DNA from: Helcococcus sueciensis DSM 17243
GTDB lineage: Bacteria > Bacillota > Clostridia > Tissierellales > Peptoniphilaceae
Length of the DNA stretch: 64,000 nucleotides
Direction of reading: 5' to 3'
Assembly (NCBI RefSeq): GCF_000423145.1
Contig: NZ_AUHK01000003.1
Coordinates: forward strand, 27,328 to 91,327
Made by a program: the position numbers and the translations under genes. The notes beneath the pieces were generated by a model. The model ran no database searches, had not been told where the DNA came from, and saw nothing but the letters and a program-made list of their open reading frames with translations. Below, piece after piece: positions 9,699 to 17,030 of the stretch (position 1 is the stretch's first letter; every line of letters starts with the position of its first letter).

Positions 9699-10874
9699 CT
9701 ATTCATCATCTACATTTATCTTTATAACTTCTAATGTAGTCAATGCATCCTCTACTAAAGCATCTATATCTAATTTTTCTTCTTCTTTTAGAATATCGTA
9801 AATTCTAGGTTTTGTTGCTGGTCTATCAGGTGCAAAAAATGAACAACAGTCATCATATGGTTGTATTGAAATATCATATGTGTCTATCCATTTTGCTTTA
9901 TCAATTATATCAACCTTATCCATATTTATTAATGGCCTTAAAATAGGAAGATTTGTTGCCGCATTTACAACCGATATAGATTGAATTGTTTGACTTGCAA
10001 CCTGTCCCAATGCTTCTCCAGTTACAAAACCATCATATCTATGTTTTTTAGCAATTTCTTCACCTATTCTCATCATAAATCTTCTAGCTATAACTGTAGT
10101 ATATCTTGCCCTACATTTTTTATTAATCTCTGTATAAATGTTTAATAAATTTATTTGATAATATTCAATTTCTCCAATATAAATAGAAAGTTGTCTCGCT
10201 AAATCTTTTGCTTTTTCTTGAGCTCTCTCAGATGTAAATGGATATGAATGGAAATGTATAGCTCCTATTTCAACACCACGTGATGCTATTTCAAATCCAG
10301 CTACTGGAGAATCTATACCTCCTGATAATAATAGCAATGCTTTTCCACCAGTTCCTATAGGCAATCCACCAATCGTCTTAATTTTATCCATATACACATA
10401 TGCTTTTTGACGGATATCTACATGTATTTCTTTTTGTGGATTCTTTACATCTACACTAAAATTATCGAAATTACGTAGAACTATTCCTCCTACCTTTGCA
10501 GCAATTTGCATAGAATTTAATTCAAAAGACTTATCCGCTCTATTCGCAATCGCCTTAAAACTTACATTTTCTTCTATATTTTCATTGTTTATTAATTCAA
10601 TAATCCCATTTTGAATATCTTCAAAATTCTTTTCAACCTGAATAGATGGATATACATAAGATAATCCGAATACCATTCTTGTCTTTTCTATAATCGCATC
10701 AAAATCTTCTTTATTAACTTCTATAAATAACTTTCCATGATCTAGGAAATATTCTCCTATTTCAAAGTTTTCAATCGCTTTCAATATTTGTTTTATAGAA
10801 TCATTTATGAATTTTTTTCTATTTTTTCCTTTTAACATGAGCTCACCAAAGCTCACTCCTAGCATCCATCTCAT
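9699..10874 (-). CDS. thiI: tRNA 4-thiouridine synthase ThiI
   Basis: A 391-residue enzyme that adenylates and thiolates uridine-8 of tRNA and can supply sulfur for thiamine. The N-terminal ferredoxin-like and THUMP regions (about residues 1-165) are followed by the PP-loop SGGIDSPVA (184-192). The C-terminus stops after the synthetase domain with no rhodanese domain, the short form found in Firmicutes and archaea. Short-form ThiI is served by a dedicated desulfurase, and the upstream gene encodes one; the two genes overlap by 4 bp. Confidence 0.94.
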   Translation of the reverse strand: MRWMLGVSFGELMLKGKNRKKFINDSIKQILKAIENFEIGEYFLDHGKLFIEVNKEDFDAIIEKTRMVFGLSYVYPSIQVEKNFEDIQNGIIELINNENIEENVSFKAIANRADKSFELNSMQIAAKVGGIVLRNFDNFSVDVKNPQKEIHVDIRQKAYVYMDKIKTIGGLPIGTGGKALLLLSGGIDSPVAGFEIASRGVEIGAIHFHSYPFTSERAQEKAKDLARQLSIYIGEIEYYQINLLNIYTEINKKCRARYTTVIARRFMMRIGEEIAKKHRYDGFVTGEALGQVASQTIQSISVVNAATNLPILRPLINMDKVDIIDKAKWIDTYDISIQPYDDCCSFFAPDRPATKPRIYDILKEEEKLDIDALVEDALTTLEVIKINVDDE

Positions 10875-11968
10875 TTTATTATCCTTCTTATTGTTTCTAT
10901 TCGTTCTTGTAATTTTTCTAAAAACTCTTTCGCTTCTTCTAATGTATTATCTTTAGATAGTGACACTCTTATACAGCCATTTTTATATTTCTCTTCTACA
11001 TTTATAGATTCTATAACTCTACTTTTTTCACCTTTATTACAAGCAGATCCAGTAGAAATATATATTTCATCCATTTCTAAATAATGAAGTAAAATTTCTG
11101 CTCCAATCTTTTCTACACAGAAATTCAATATATATGGACTAGAATTTTCTTTTGGAGAATTTATAATTATTCCATTTAATTTTGAAATTTCTTCTCTTAA
11201 ATAATTATTTATTTCTGATACTTTATTAAAATTATTATCAAGAGTTGAAGCTTTTGCAAATCCTAAGATTGCCTGAACATTTTCAGTACCAGAAAAAAGT
11301 CCTTTTTCCTGTCCTCCACCAAAATAAAGTTTATTAAATTTGTTTATATCTTTAATATACAAAGCTGCTATACCTTTTGGACCATGTATTTTATGTGAAG
11401 AAACTGTGTAAAAGTCAATATTATTCAAACTAATTTCAATTTTATTTAAGGCTTGAACTCCATCACTATGAAATAATACATTTGGATTTTTTTCTTTAGA
11501 TATTTTTGCTAAATGATTGATATCATTTATACTTCCTAGTTCATTATTAACATGAATTATAGATACTAAAACAGTATTTTCATCGATTTTATTTAGTAAA
11601 TCTTCTTTATCAACAAATCCATATTTATCAATCTTTATATATCTTACTTCGGCCACAGTGTTTAAACTTGCTTGATGCATACTACTATGTTCCGCTTCTG
11701 TAATTAAAATATTTTTACCTGATATATCAAAGGAATGGATTATTGAATTATTCGCTATCGTTCCACTCGGTACAAAATACAAATTTTTAGAGCTAATATT
11801 CATTTTTTTAGATATAGTTTTTCTAGCCTTATCAATTTCTTTTTCAGCAACTAAACCCAGTCTGTGAAGTGATGATGGATTTCCAAATACTTCGTCATAT
11901 CCTCTAATCATTTCTTCTTTTACAACTTTATCGATTTTAGTTGTTGAGGCATTATCAAAATATATCAT
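10871..11968 (-). CDS. Cysteine desulfurase (NifS/IscS family) paired with ThiI
   Basis: A 365-residue PLP enzyme that takes sulfur from cysteine as a persulfide. The PLP lysine is K193 in SSHKIHGPKG, and the sulfur-carrying cysteine is C310 in STGSACNKG. The upstream ATENNN-type region reads HVNNELGS. Overlap with thiI (4 bp) indicates that it is the dedicated sulfur donor for tRNA thiolation, like B. subtilis NifZ. A wider role in Fe-S assembly is possible but not indicated here. Confidence 0.92.
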   Translation of the reverse strand: MIYFDNASTTKIDKVVKEEMIRGYDEVFGNPSSLHRLGLVAEKEIDKARKTISKKMNISSKNLYFVPSGTIANNSIIHSFDISGKNILITEAEHSSMHQASLNTVAEVRYIKIDKYGFVDKEDLLNKIDENTVLVSIIHVNNELGSINDINHLAKISKEKNPNVLFHSDGVQALNKIEISLNNIDFYTVSSHKIHGPKGIAALYIKDINKFNKLYFGGGQEKGLFSGTENVQAILGFAKASTLDNNFNKVSEINNYLREEISKLNGIIINSPKENSSPYILNFCVEKIGAEILLHYLEMDEIYISTGSACNKGEKSRVIESINVEEKYKNGCIRVSLSKDNTLEEAKEFLEKLQERIETIRRIIK

Positions 11969-12030
11969 TTTAATCCTCCTTTATGATAATATAATACATG
12001 TAATTATATCAAATTAAGAAAGGTTCTACC

Positions 12031-12945
12031 ATGATAAAATTAAATGATTATATTAAAAATTCAAATATTTTTAGTAAAAAATATATTGTTCTAGATATTG
12101 AAACATCTGGTGTATCTAGAATTCATTCAAAAGTTCTTGTTGCTGGTATTTTATTTTCAGATGGTAAATTCATACAATATGCCATAACTGATGAAAATGA
12201 AGAAAAAGAACTTCTAGAAGAGATTTCTCAAATACTCAATGATCAATATATAATTACTTTTAATGGAGATATATTTGATATCCCATTTATAAAATCTAGA
12301 ATGGAATTTCATGGACTCGATCCTTTCATTGAGCAATCAAGTTTTGATATTAGAAAGTATTTAATCAAAAATAAATATATTACTGATATAAATAGCTTTT
12401 CTCTCAAGGAAGTTGAAAATTATCATGAAATTAAGAGATTTGAAGATTTTGAATTGGATTCTGATATAGATTTTTATACTTTTGAAGAATTCAAAAATGA
12501 TAAATTTGAAAAAATATTACTTCATAACAAATATGATGTAATAAACACTAATGCACTACTCGATCTAGTAAATAAAATAGAAGAAAGTAAAAATATTTAT
12601 CTAAATGAAAGAACTATTAAAATCGATTCAATATTCCATGAAAAAAATATTTTAGAAATAAAAGGAAATATTATCCCAGAGATAATGGATTATTTTATAG
12701 AAGGACATAATTATAGTCTTTATATTAATAATTCCTCATTTAAATTAAGACTTCACATAATTGAAGGATTTTTAGCAGACAATATTATGGGATTTGTTCA
12801 TATAATTAATTATGAATCTAATTTTGTAGATACATCACCTTACAATTTAAGAAAAGATTTAATTCCTATATTTGATAATAGATATTATTTAGAAAATATT
12901 AAAAATTTAGTATTGAATATTTTTAAAAATATTATAAATAATTAA
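12031..12945 (+). CDS. Ribonuclease H-like exonuclease domain protein (YprB type)
   Basis: A 304-residue protein with a DEDD exonuclease fold. Exo I is LDIET (residues 21-25, with D22 and E24), Exo II is TFNGDIFDIPF (76-86), and a late HNKYDVINT (about 169-177) supplies the Exo III aspartate. The C-terminal 100 residues show no motif I recognise. It matches the RNase_H_2/YprB group, which usually carries extra helical repeats. It is plus-strand and divergent from the desulfurase gene, with 62 bp of AT-rich DNA between them. The nucleic acid substrate is unknown. Confidence 0.8.
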   Translation: MIKLNDYIKNSNIFSKKYIVLDIETSGVSRIHSKVLVAGILFSDGKFIQYAITDENEEKELLEEISQILNDQYIITFNGDIFDIPFIKSRMEFHGLDPFIEQSSFDIRKYLIKNKYITDINSFSLKEVENYHEIKRFEDFELDSDIDFYTFEEFKNDKFEKILLHNKYDVINTNALLDLVNKIEESKNIYLNERTIKIDSIFHEKNILEIKGNIIPEIMDYFIEGHNYSLYINNSSFKLRLHIIEGFLADNIMGFVHIINYESNFVDTSPYNLRKDLIPIFDNRYYLENIKNLVLNIFKNIINN

Positions 12946-12961
12946 ATTATAAATCAACAAA

Positions 12962-13058
12962 AAAATGCCCCTAATTAATTTATCTTTGAACTGACCTAAA
13001 AAGTTGACTAAAAAACAACTTTTTGGGTTCACTTTATCTTCATAGGGGAATTTTTTTA
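12962..13058. terminator. Large bidirectional terminator hairpin between convergent genes
   Basis: An inner 14-bp stem (12993-13006 with 13016-13029, one wobble) lies inside outer arms CCCCT (12968-12972) and AGGGG (13044-13048). T runs follow on both strands, so it can serve the exonuclease gene (+) and the lipoprotein gene (-). The arms resemble each other beyond the pairing and recall the ends of IS3/IS150-group elements, but that origin is only a guess. Confidence 0.7.
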
Positions 13059-13107
13059 TTCATTTTATAAAATCTAATTTAACAAAAATTAATTTTTTTA
13101 TTGTAAA

Positions 13108-13731
13108 CTATTTCAAATATTCTGCAAATTTTTCACTTAACACCAAAATTTCTGGCACTGACATCGTCTCACTCTTAAATACAATATAGTATGAGTTTTC
13201 ATTATTCCAAAGTACATGGAGTTCTGCAGAATATGGATTATTATTTATATTCTCTAAAAGAACATCTCCATATGGTTTCATATTTAGAACTTTCAAATTT
13301 GGATAATCCTTTTTTATAGTATTTACAAAATCCGCATTACTTATTTTTTTATCAAAACATTTAATCTCTATACTGTAAGGATATGCTGTATTTTGGAATT
13401 TATGTGTTGCTTCACCTTTAAATATAGATGTTATAGACTTATCATTAATTGTATATTCTAAACCATTTAATTCCTTTGTAGAACTATTTTCAACATCAAA
13501 TTGTTCTAAAATGAATTTAGTTACATCTGGCCTAACCGTTTTGATATCTTCTGTTTGTTCGCTAGATTTATTATTATTATTTTTTAATTTTCCAAATTGC
13601 TTATCAGCTTCAGTCACCCCTTCTTGGTTATATTCACCAGTAGCTGAACTTTCAACATCAATACTTTCTTCGCTATTACAAGCAACTAATAACGCTGCAA
13701 TTAAAGCTATAATAAATATTTTAATTTTCAT
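13108..13731 (-). CDS. Putative lipoprotein of unknown function
   Basis: About 207 residues, starting with a lipoprotein signal peptide whose lipobox is LLVAC (cysteine near residue 18). A linker rich in E, N and S leads into a mixed alpha/beta C-terminal domain (from about residue 65) that I do not recognise; it resembles small DUF4358-like lipoproteins only in outline. I prefer the ATG at 13731, which has AAAGAG at a normal distance; an in-frame ATG at 13737 is possible. It would be anchored on the outer face of the membrane. Confidence 0.75.
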   Translation of the reverse strand: MKIKIFIIALIAALLVACNSEESIDVESSATGEYNQEGVTEADKQFGKLKNNNNKSSEQTEDIKTVRPDVTKFILEQFDVENSSTKELNGLEYTINDKSITSIFKGEATHKFQNTAYPYSIEIKCFDKKISNADFVNTIKKDYPNLKVLNMKPYGDVLLENINNNPYSAELHVLWNNENSYYIVFKSETMSVPEILVLSEKFAEYLK

Positions 13732-13796
13732 ATGCATCTCTTTCTTTTTTCATAGTATATTATATTCTATACAAAAATAATAACCATATCAATTAA

Positions 13797-13832
13797 AATA
13801 AAAAAATAGCATATCCAAAATATATACTATTT
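13797..13832 (-). terminator. Terminator of the small membrane-anchored protein gene
   Basis: An 11-bp stem with one G-U pair (13804-13814 with 13822-13832), followed on the minus strand by a T-rich tract. It lies about 35 bp past the stop codon of the 13866-14306 gene. Confidence 0.55.
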
Positions 13833-13865
13833 CATGTTTTTTTAAATCAATCTATTCCATGTGTA

Positions 13866-14306
13866 TTAAATAATCATTTCAAATATATAATATGTTTTTT
13901 TATTAATGTCAGATGTGATAATAAGATACTTGAAATAATCATCCTTATTTTTATTTTGTTTAATAGAATCTATAATTCTTAAATTATGTATATTTATTAT
14001 TTGTTTTAATTTAGCTCGACTTAAAATTTCAGATATTAATTTCGTATCCTTATCCAATTCTATAACCTTATAGCATTCAGAACATTCAATTTTATATTCT
14101 AAATTATCTGAATCTAATTTTATTATTTTTTCACCATCTCCTTGAAACCCTCTATCTGATTCATATAAAACTTCAGTAGTATAAGACGAACTAATAGTCA
14201 TATCCCATGAGTTTGATATATTTATCATATTATAATTAAAACACCAAAAAATTATTACAATAAGAAATACTAATCCAAACAAAAATAACCAAAAATATTT
14301 TTTCAT
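13866..14306 (-). CDS. Hypothetical membrane-anchored protein
   Basis: A 146-residue protein with one N-terminal transmembrane segment (about residues 4-24) and an extracytoplasmic remainder rich in S, D, K and I. A C-x2-C pair (IECSECYK, around residue 78) is visible. I do not recognise the family. An AGAGG site lies 4 bp before the ATG and a terminator follows, so it looks like a real single-gene unit. Function unknown. Confidence 0.6.
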   Translation of the reverse strand: MKKYFWLFLFGLVFLIVIIFWCFNYNMINISNSWDMTISSSYTTEVLYESDRGFQGDGEKIIKLDSDNLEYKIECSECYKVIELDKDTKLISEILSRAKLKQIINIHNLRIIDSIKQNKNKDDYFKYLIITSDINKKTYYIFEMII

Positions 14307-14392
14307 ATTACCTCTTTACTCAAAACCATCAAGATATTGTATCTATTATTTATTTTTCTATTATTATATATAATAATTATTATATAAACAAT

Positions 14393-14420
14393 AAGGTGAC
14401 TATTAATAGTCGCCTTTTTT
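14393..14420 (+). terminator. Terminator-like hairpin with no plus-strand gene upstream
   Basis: AAGGTGACT (14393-14401) pairs with AGTCGCCTT (14408-14416) with one wobble, and a T run follows on the plus strand. The nearest upstream gene is on the minus strand. It may mark a lost plus-strand gene or shield the region to its right. Confidence 0.4.
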
Positions 14421-14528
14421 ATGAAATTTATATCATAATTGTATTAAATTGTTTTTGTTTATCGGTATTATATGAATGAATATTTCATATAATTCATATA
14501 AACTTTAATATTTGCATCTATTTATTAA

Positions 14529-14765
14529 GTTAAAAAACTAAATAAAGTTTATGAAAATCTTGATATAAAAAAGATAACAATTCATGGATTAAGACATACA
14601 TTTGCTTCCATTTGTTTTGAAGCAGGAATGCAAGTTAAAGAAGTGCAAGGAATTTTAGGACACTCAGATTATCAAATAACATTAAATCTTTATACTCATT
14701 TAACTAAAAAAAGAAAAGAAGAATCAATAAATAAATTTAATAATTATATCCAAAAACATTTGTAA
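14529..14765 (+). pseudogene. Tyrosine recombinase (integrase) remnant, C-terminal fragment
   Basis: An open frame of 78 codons without its own start encodes the last part of a phage-type integrase. It has HGLRHTFAS (second arginine and adjacent histidine of the R-H-R-H-Y active site), ILGHSDYQIT (the third catalytic histidine region) and LNLYTH with the nucleophilic tyrosine. Everything upstream of the catalytic core is missing. Its 3' end points toward the 3' end of a tRNA gene 83 bp away, the standard arrangement for an element inserted at a tRNA. The rest of the gap (14421-14528) shows nothing recognisable. Confidence 0.8.
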
Positions 14766-14810
14766 AAATATTAAAAAAAATATTTTGAGATGAATTTGAG
14801 ATGAATTTAA

Positions 14811-14840
14811 AAACAAAACGGCTATTTCTAGCCGTTTTGA
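14811..14840 (-). terminator. Terminator of the tRNA operon
   Basis: AAAACGGCT (14815-14823) pairs perfectly with AGCCGTTTT (14830-14838) around a 6-nt loop. On the minus strand it is followed by a short T-rich tract, directly after the last tRNA. Confidence 0.8.
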
Positions 14841-14847
14841 ATGCAGT

Positions 14848-14924
14848 TGGTGGGCCATCGGGGACTTGAACCCAGGACCTACCGGTTATGAGCCGGGTGC
14901 TCTGACCAACTGAGCTAATGGCCC
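14848..14924 (-). tRNA. tRNA with CAT anticodon (Met, or Ile2 if lysidine-modified)
   Basis: A 77-nt cloverleaf with acceptor GGGCCAT/ATGGCCC, anticodon loop CTCATAA (anticodon CAT) and encoded CCA. The perfect G1-C72 pair rules out initiator tRNA. Elongator Met and Ile2 cannot be separated by anticodon alone. It is the last gene of the array, nearest the integrase relic. Confidence 0.9.
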
Positions 14925-14933
14925 GAAAAATAT

Positions 14934-15010
<77 letters not shown>

Positions 15011-15014
15011 AAAT

Positions 15015-15090
15015 TGGCAGGGGTGAAAGGACTCGAACCCTCGACATTTGGTTTTGGAGACCAACGTTCTACCAACTGAACTACACCCCT
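15015..15090 (-). tRNA. tRNA-Trp (CCA)
   Basis: A cloverleaf with acceptor AGGGGTG, anticodon loop CTCCAAA (anticodon CCA), discriminator G and encoded 3' CCA. Confidence 0.95.
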
Positions 15091-15103
15091 AAAACCTAAG
15101 TTT

Positions 15104-15179
15104 TGGTGCCTGGAGCCGGAATTGAACCAGCGACACACGGAGCTTCAGTCCGTTGCTCTACCTGCTGAGCTATCCAGGC
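15104..15179 (-). tRNA. tRNA-Phe (GAA)
   Basis: A cloverleaf with acceptor GCCTGGA, anticodon loop CTGAAGC (anticodon GAA) and encoded CCA. Confidence 0.95.
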
Positions 15180-15226
15180 TTAAACTTTTTACACCCACAT
15201 CATGTAAAAAAAATAGAAGTCCTTAA

Positions 15227-15317
15227 TGGCGGAGAAAGAGGGATTTGAACCCTCGCGTCCCGTTAAGGACCTACTCCCTTAGCAGGGGAGCCTCTTCAGC
15301 CACTTGAGTACTTCTCC
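15227..15317 (-). tRNA. tRNA-Ser (GCT)
   Basis: A 91-nt class II tRNA with long variable arm, acceptor GGAGAAG, anticodon loop CTGCTAA (anticodon GCT), discriminator G and encoded CCA. Confidence 0.95.
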
Positions 15318-15321
15318 ATTG

Positions 15322-15410
15322 TGGCGGAGGAGGTGGGATTCGAACCCACGTGCGCTTTCACGCTAACGGTTTTCAAGACCGCCCCGTTATGGCCACTTCG
15401 GTACCCCTCC
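15322..15410 (-). tRNA. tRNA-Ser (TGA)
   Basis: An 89-nt class II tRNA with long variable arm, acceptor GGAGGGG, anticodon loop CTTGAAA (anticodon TGA), discriminator G and encoded CCA. Confidence 0.95.
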
Positions 15411-15416
15411 GTAATA

Positions 15417-15492
15417 TGGTGATCCATCGGAGGTTCGAACTCCGGACACCTTGGTTAAAAGCCAAGTGCTCTGCCGACTGAGCTAATGGATC
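15417..15492 (-). tRNA. tRNA-Lys (TTT)
   Basis: A cloverleaf with acceptor GATCCAT, anticodon loop CTTTTAA (anticodon TTT) and encoded CCA. Confidence 0.95.
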
Positions 15493-15497
15493 ATATT

Positions 15498-15573
15498 TGG
15501 CTGGGGTAATAGGACTCGAACCTATGAATGCAAGAGTCAAAGTCTTGTGCCTTACCGACTTGGCTATACCCCA
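15498..15573 (-). tRNA. tRNA-Gln (TTG)
   Basis: A cloverleaf with acceptor TGGGGTA, anticodon loop CTTTGAC (anticodon TTG), discriminator G and encoded CCA. The weak T1-A72 pair is typical of tRNA-Gln. Confidence 0.95.
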
Positions 15574-15577
15574 AAGA

Positions 15578-15652
15578 TAGTGAACCTAAGATTATGCTAA
15601 CCTATGGCACAAGGTTTAGAGATTATTCCCTATCCAGCTGAACTATAGGTAC
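15578..15652 (-). pseudogene. Degenerate tRNA-Arg (TCT) copy
   Basis: This 75-nt segment aligns along its whole length with the intact tRNA-Arg next to it (15668-15744). It has many substitutions: the T-arm GGTTCGAATCC has become GGTTAGCATAA, the anticodon stem no longer pairs properly, the acceptor starts GTACCTA, and the 3' CCA is CTA. The TCT triplet and D-arm remain readable. It looks like a tandem duplicate that decayed. Confidence 0.85.
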
Positions 15653-15667
15653 ACATTATCAAAAAAA

Positions 15668-15744
15668 TGGTGAACCTAAGAGGATTCGAACCTCTGGCAC
15701 ACGGCTTAGAAGGCCGTTGCTCTATCCAGCTGAGCTATAGGTCC
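15668..15744 (-). tRNA. tRNA-Arg (TCT)
   Basis: A cloverleaf with acceptor GGACCTA (one G-T pair), anticodon loop CTTCTAA (anticodon TCT), T-arm GGTTCGAATCC and encoded CCA. It is the intact parent of the decayed copy that follows it. Confidence 0.95.
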
Positions 15745-15749
15745 ACGTG

Positions 15750-15823
15750 TGGAGCGGGTGAAGGGAGTCGAACCCTCGCAACCAGCTTGGAAGGCTGGGG
15801 CTCTACCACTGAGCTACACCCGC
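15750..15823 (-). tRNA. tRNA-Gly (TCC)
   Basis: A cloverleaf with acceptor GCGGGTG, anticodon loop CTTCCAA (anticodon TCC) and encoded CCA. Confidence 0.95.
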
Positions 15824-15830
15824 AATAGTT

Positions 15831-15916
15831 TGGTGGAGGAGAGTGGATTTGAACCACTGAAAGAAAATCTAACGGATTTACAGTCCGTCCCCTTTGGCCA
15901 ACTCGGGAACTCCTCC
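15831..15916 (-). tRNA. tRNA-Tyr (GTA)
   Basis: An 86-nt class II tRNA with acceptor GGAGGAG, anticodon loop CTGTAAA (anticodon GTA), long variable arm and encoded CCA. Confidence 0.95.
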
Positions 15917-15920
15917 ATTT

Positions 15921-15996
15921 TGGAGCTGGTGAGAGGAATTGAACCCCCAACCTATTGATTACAAATCAATTGCTCTGCCTATTGAGCTACACCAGC
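15921..15996 (-). tRNA. tRNA-Thr (TGT)
   Basis: A cloverleaf with acceptor GCTGGTG, anticodon loop TTTGTAA (anticodon TGT) and encoded CCA. Confidence 0.95.
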
Positions 15997-16016
15997 AAGT
16001 ATAGTATATTGAAATA

Positions 16017-16093
16017 TGGCGACCCGGAAGGGACTCGAACCCTCGACCTCCAGCGTGACAGGCTGGCATTCTAACCAACTGAACTACCGGGCC
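16017..16093 (-). tRNA. tRNA-Asp (GTC)
   Basis: A cloverleaf with acceptor GGCCCGG, anticodon loop CTGTCAC (anticodon GTC), discriminator G and encoded CCA. Confidence 0.95.
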
Positions 16094-16110
16094 ACTCAAA
16101 TAAATATATA

Positions 16111-16186
16111 TGGTGGGCGTTATAGGACTTGAACCTATGACCCCCTGCTTGTAAGGCAGATGCTCTCCCAACTGAGCTAAACGCCC
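16111..16186 (-). tRNA. tRNA-Val (TAC)
   Basis: A cloverleaf with acceptor GGGCGTT, anticodon loop CTTACAA (anticodon TAC) and encoded CCA. Confidence 0.95.
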
Positions 16187-16193
16187 ATATATA

Positions 16194-16268
16194 TGGTGAC
16201 CCTACCGGGATTCGAACCCGGGTTACCGCCGTGAAAGGGCGATGTCTTAACCACTTGACCATAGGGCC
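16194..16268 (-). tRNA. tRNA-Glu (TTC)
   Basis: A cloverleaf with acceptor GGCCCTA, anticodon loop CTTTCAC (anticodon TTC) and encoded CCA. It is the first gene of the array, just behind the two promoters. Confidence 0.95.
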
Positions 16269-16285
16269 ACTAACGTGACTATTTT

Positions 16286-16314
16286 ATTATATAAAAAAAT
16301 TTTATCTTTGTCAA
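16286..16314 (-). promoter_or_regulatory. tRNA operon promoter, proximal
   Basis: A perfect sigma-A promoter on the minus strand: -35 TTGACA (16314-16309), 17-bp spacer, -10 TATAAT (16291-16286). It lies 17 bp ahead of the mature tRNA-Glu 5' end. Confidence 0.9.
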
Positions 16315-16357
16315 ATTTTTTTTGTACCTAAGTCGCATTCATTTTCGATACCAATTT

Positions 16358-16386
16358 ATAATACATAATTTTTTTCCTTTTGTCAA
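16358..16386 (-). promoter_or_regulatory. tRNA operon promoter, distal
   Basis: A second sigma-A promoter on the minus strand: -35 TTGACA (16386-16381), 17-bp spacer, -10 TATTAT (16363-16358). The -35 hexamer contains the TGA stop codon of the last pilus-locus gene. Confidence 0.85.
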
Positions 16387-17030
16387 ATTTTTTTTCTATT
16401 ATTTTTAGGAAACCTGAAAAACGCGTCTAAATCATTCTCTTCTACTATTTTCTCATCCTTTTTATTAAGTTTTTCTTTTATTAAATTTAAAATATTTTTA
16501 CTTCTTTTATTGTTTTTAATAGTATTATTTTTTTTATCATCATTTTTATAGTCTATATTTTCATTAATTATTTTTTTTAAAACAATTAATTCATAATCTT
16601 CATTTACTAATTCATTTTTTAATCTTATTAATCGCATATCAAAATCTTCTTCATCTATTTTATAATTTCTAAAAATATCATAAATTAAATCTCTTATGTT
16701 TCTATCATCTTTCATATACGGATTAATTAATAATAAAATTTTATTTTCTTGTACAAATATTTTATCTAAATCATAATAAATATAGCCTTCATCAATCATA
16801 TATTTGTTTATTGCTTCCACACAATTAAATATTTGATTAAATAATTTCAATAAATCTTTCGAATTTATTAAACCTTTCAATTTATCTTTTAGAGTCAATA
16901 AATTACTATCATCTATAATCAAATTATTTTCTTTTATAATAAATGGAACTATTACATCAATATTATTGTTACTAATCATTTTTGTAATAAATTTATTTTC
17001 TTCGTTTTTATCAATTTTTATTTTAATCAT
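16383..17030 (-). CDS. Tad-locus accessory protein, possibly DUF6382-like
   Basis: A 215-residue acidic/lysine-rich cytoplasmic protein without membrane segments. The first 130 residues (a helical region followed by DEGYIYYDLDKIFVQENKILLLINPY) resemble the DUF6382 domain that, in clostridial Tad loci, is usually followed by an FHA domain. Here no FHA domain follows; the tail is short and lysine-rich. It is the last gene of the pilus run, overlapping its neighbour by 8 bp, with GAGG 7 bp before the ATG. Family assignment is tentative. Confidence 0.6.
   Translation of the reverse strand: MIKIKIDKNEENKFITKMISNNNIDVIVPFIIKENNLIIDDSNLLTLKDKLKGLINSKDLLKLFNQIFNCVEAINKYMIDEGYIYYDLDKIFVQENKILLLINPYMKDDRNIRDLIYDIFRNYKIDEEDFDMRLIRLKNELVNEDYELIVLKKIINENIDYKNDDKKNNTIKNNKRSKNILNLIKEKLNKKDEKIVEENDLDAFFRFPKNNRKKI

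Noticed and set aside
15180..15226. Internal terminator between tRNA-Phe and tRNA-Ser
   Set aside because: The spacer has a TTTTTACA/TGTAAAAA pairing, but the stem is AT-only and weak, with no T run after it; it is more likely a processing spacer.
15735..16262. Several ORFs of 63-71 codons on both strands
   Set aside because: They are translations of the tRNA genes; the tRNA cloverleaves explain the sequence completely.
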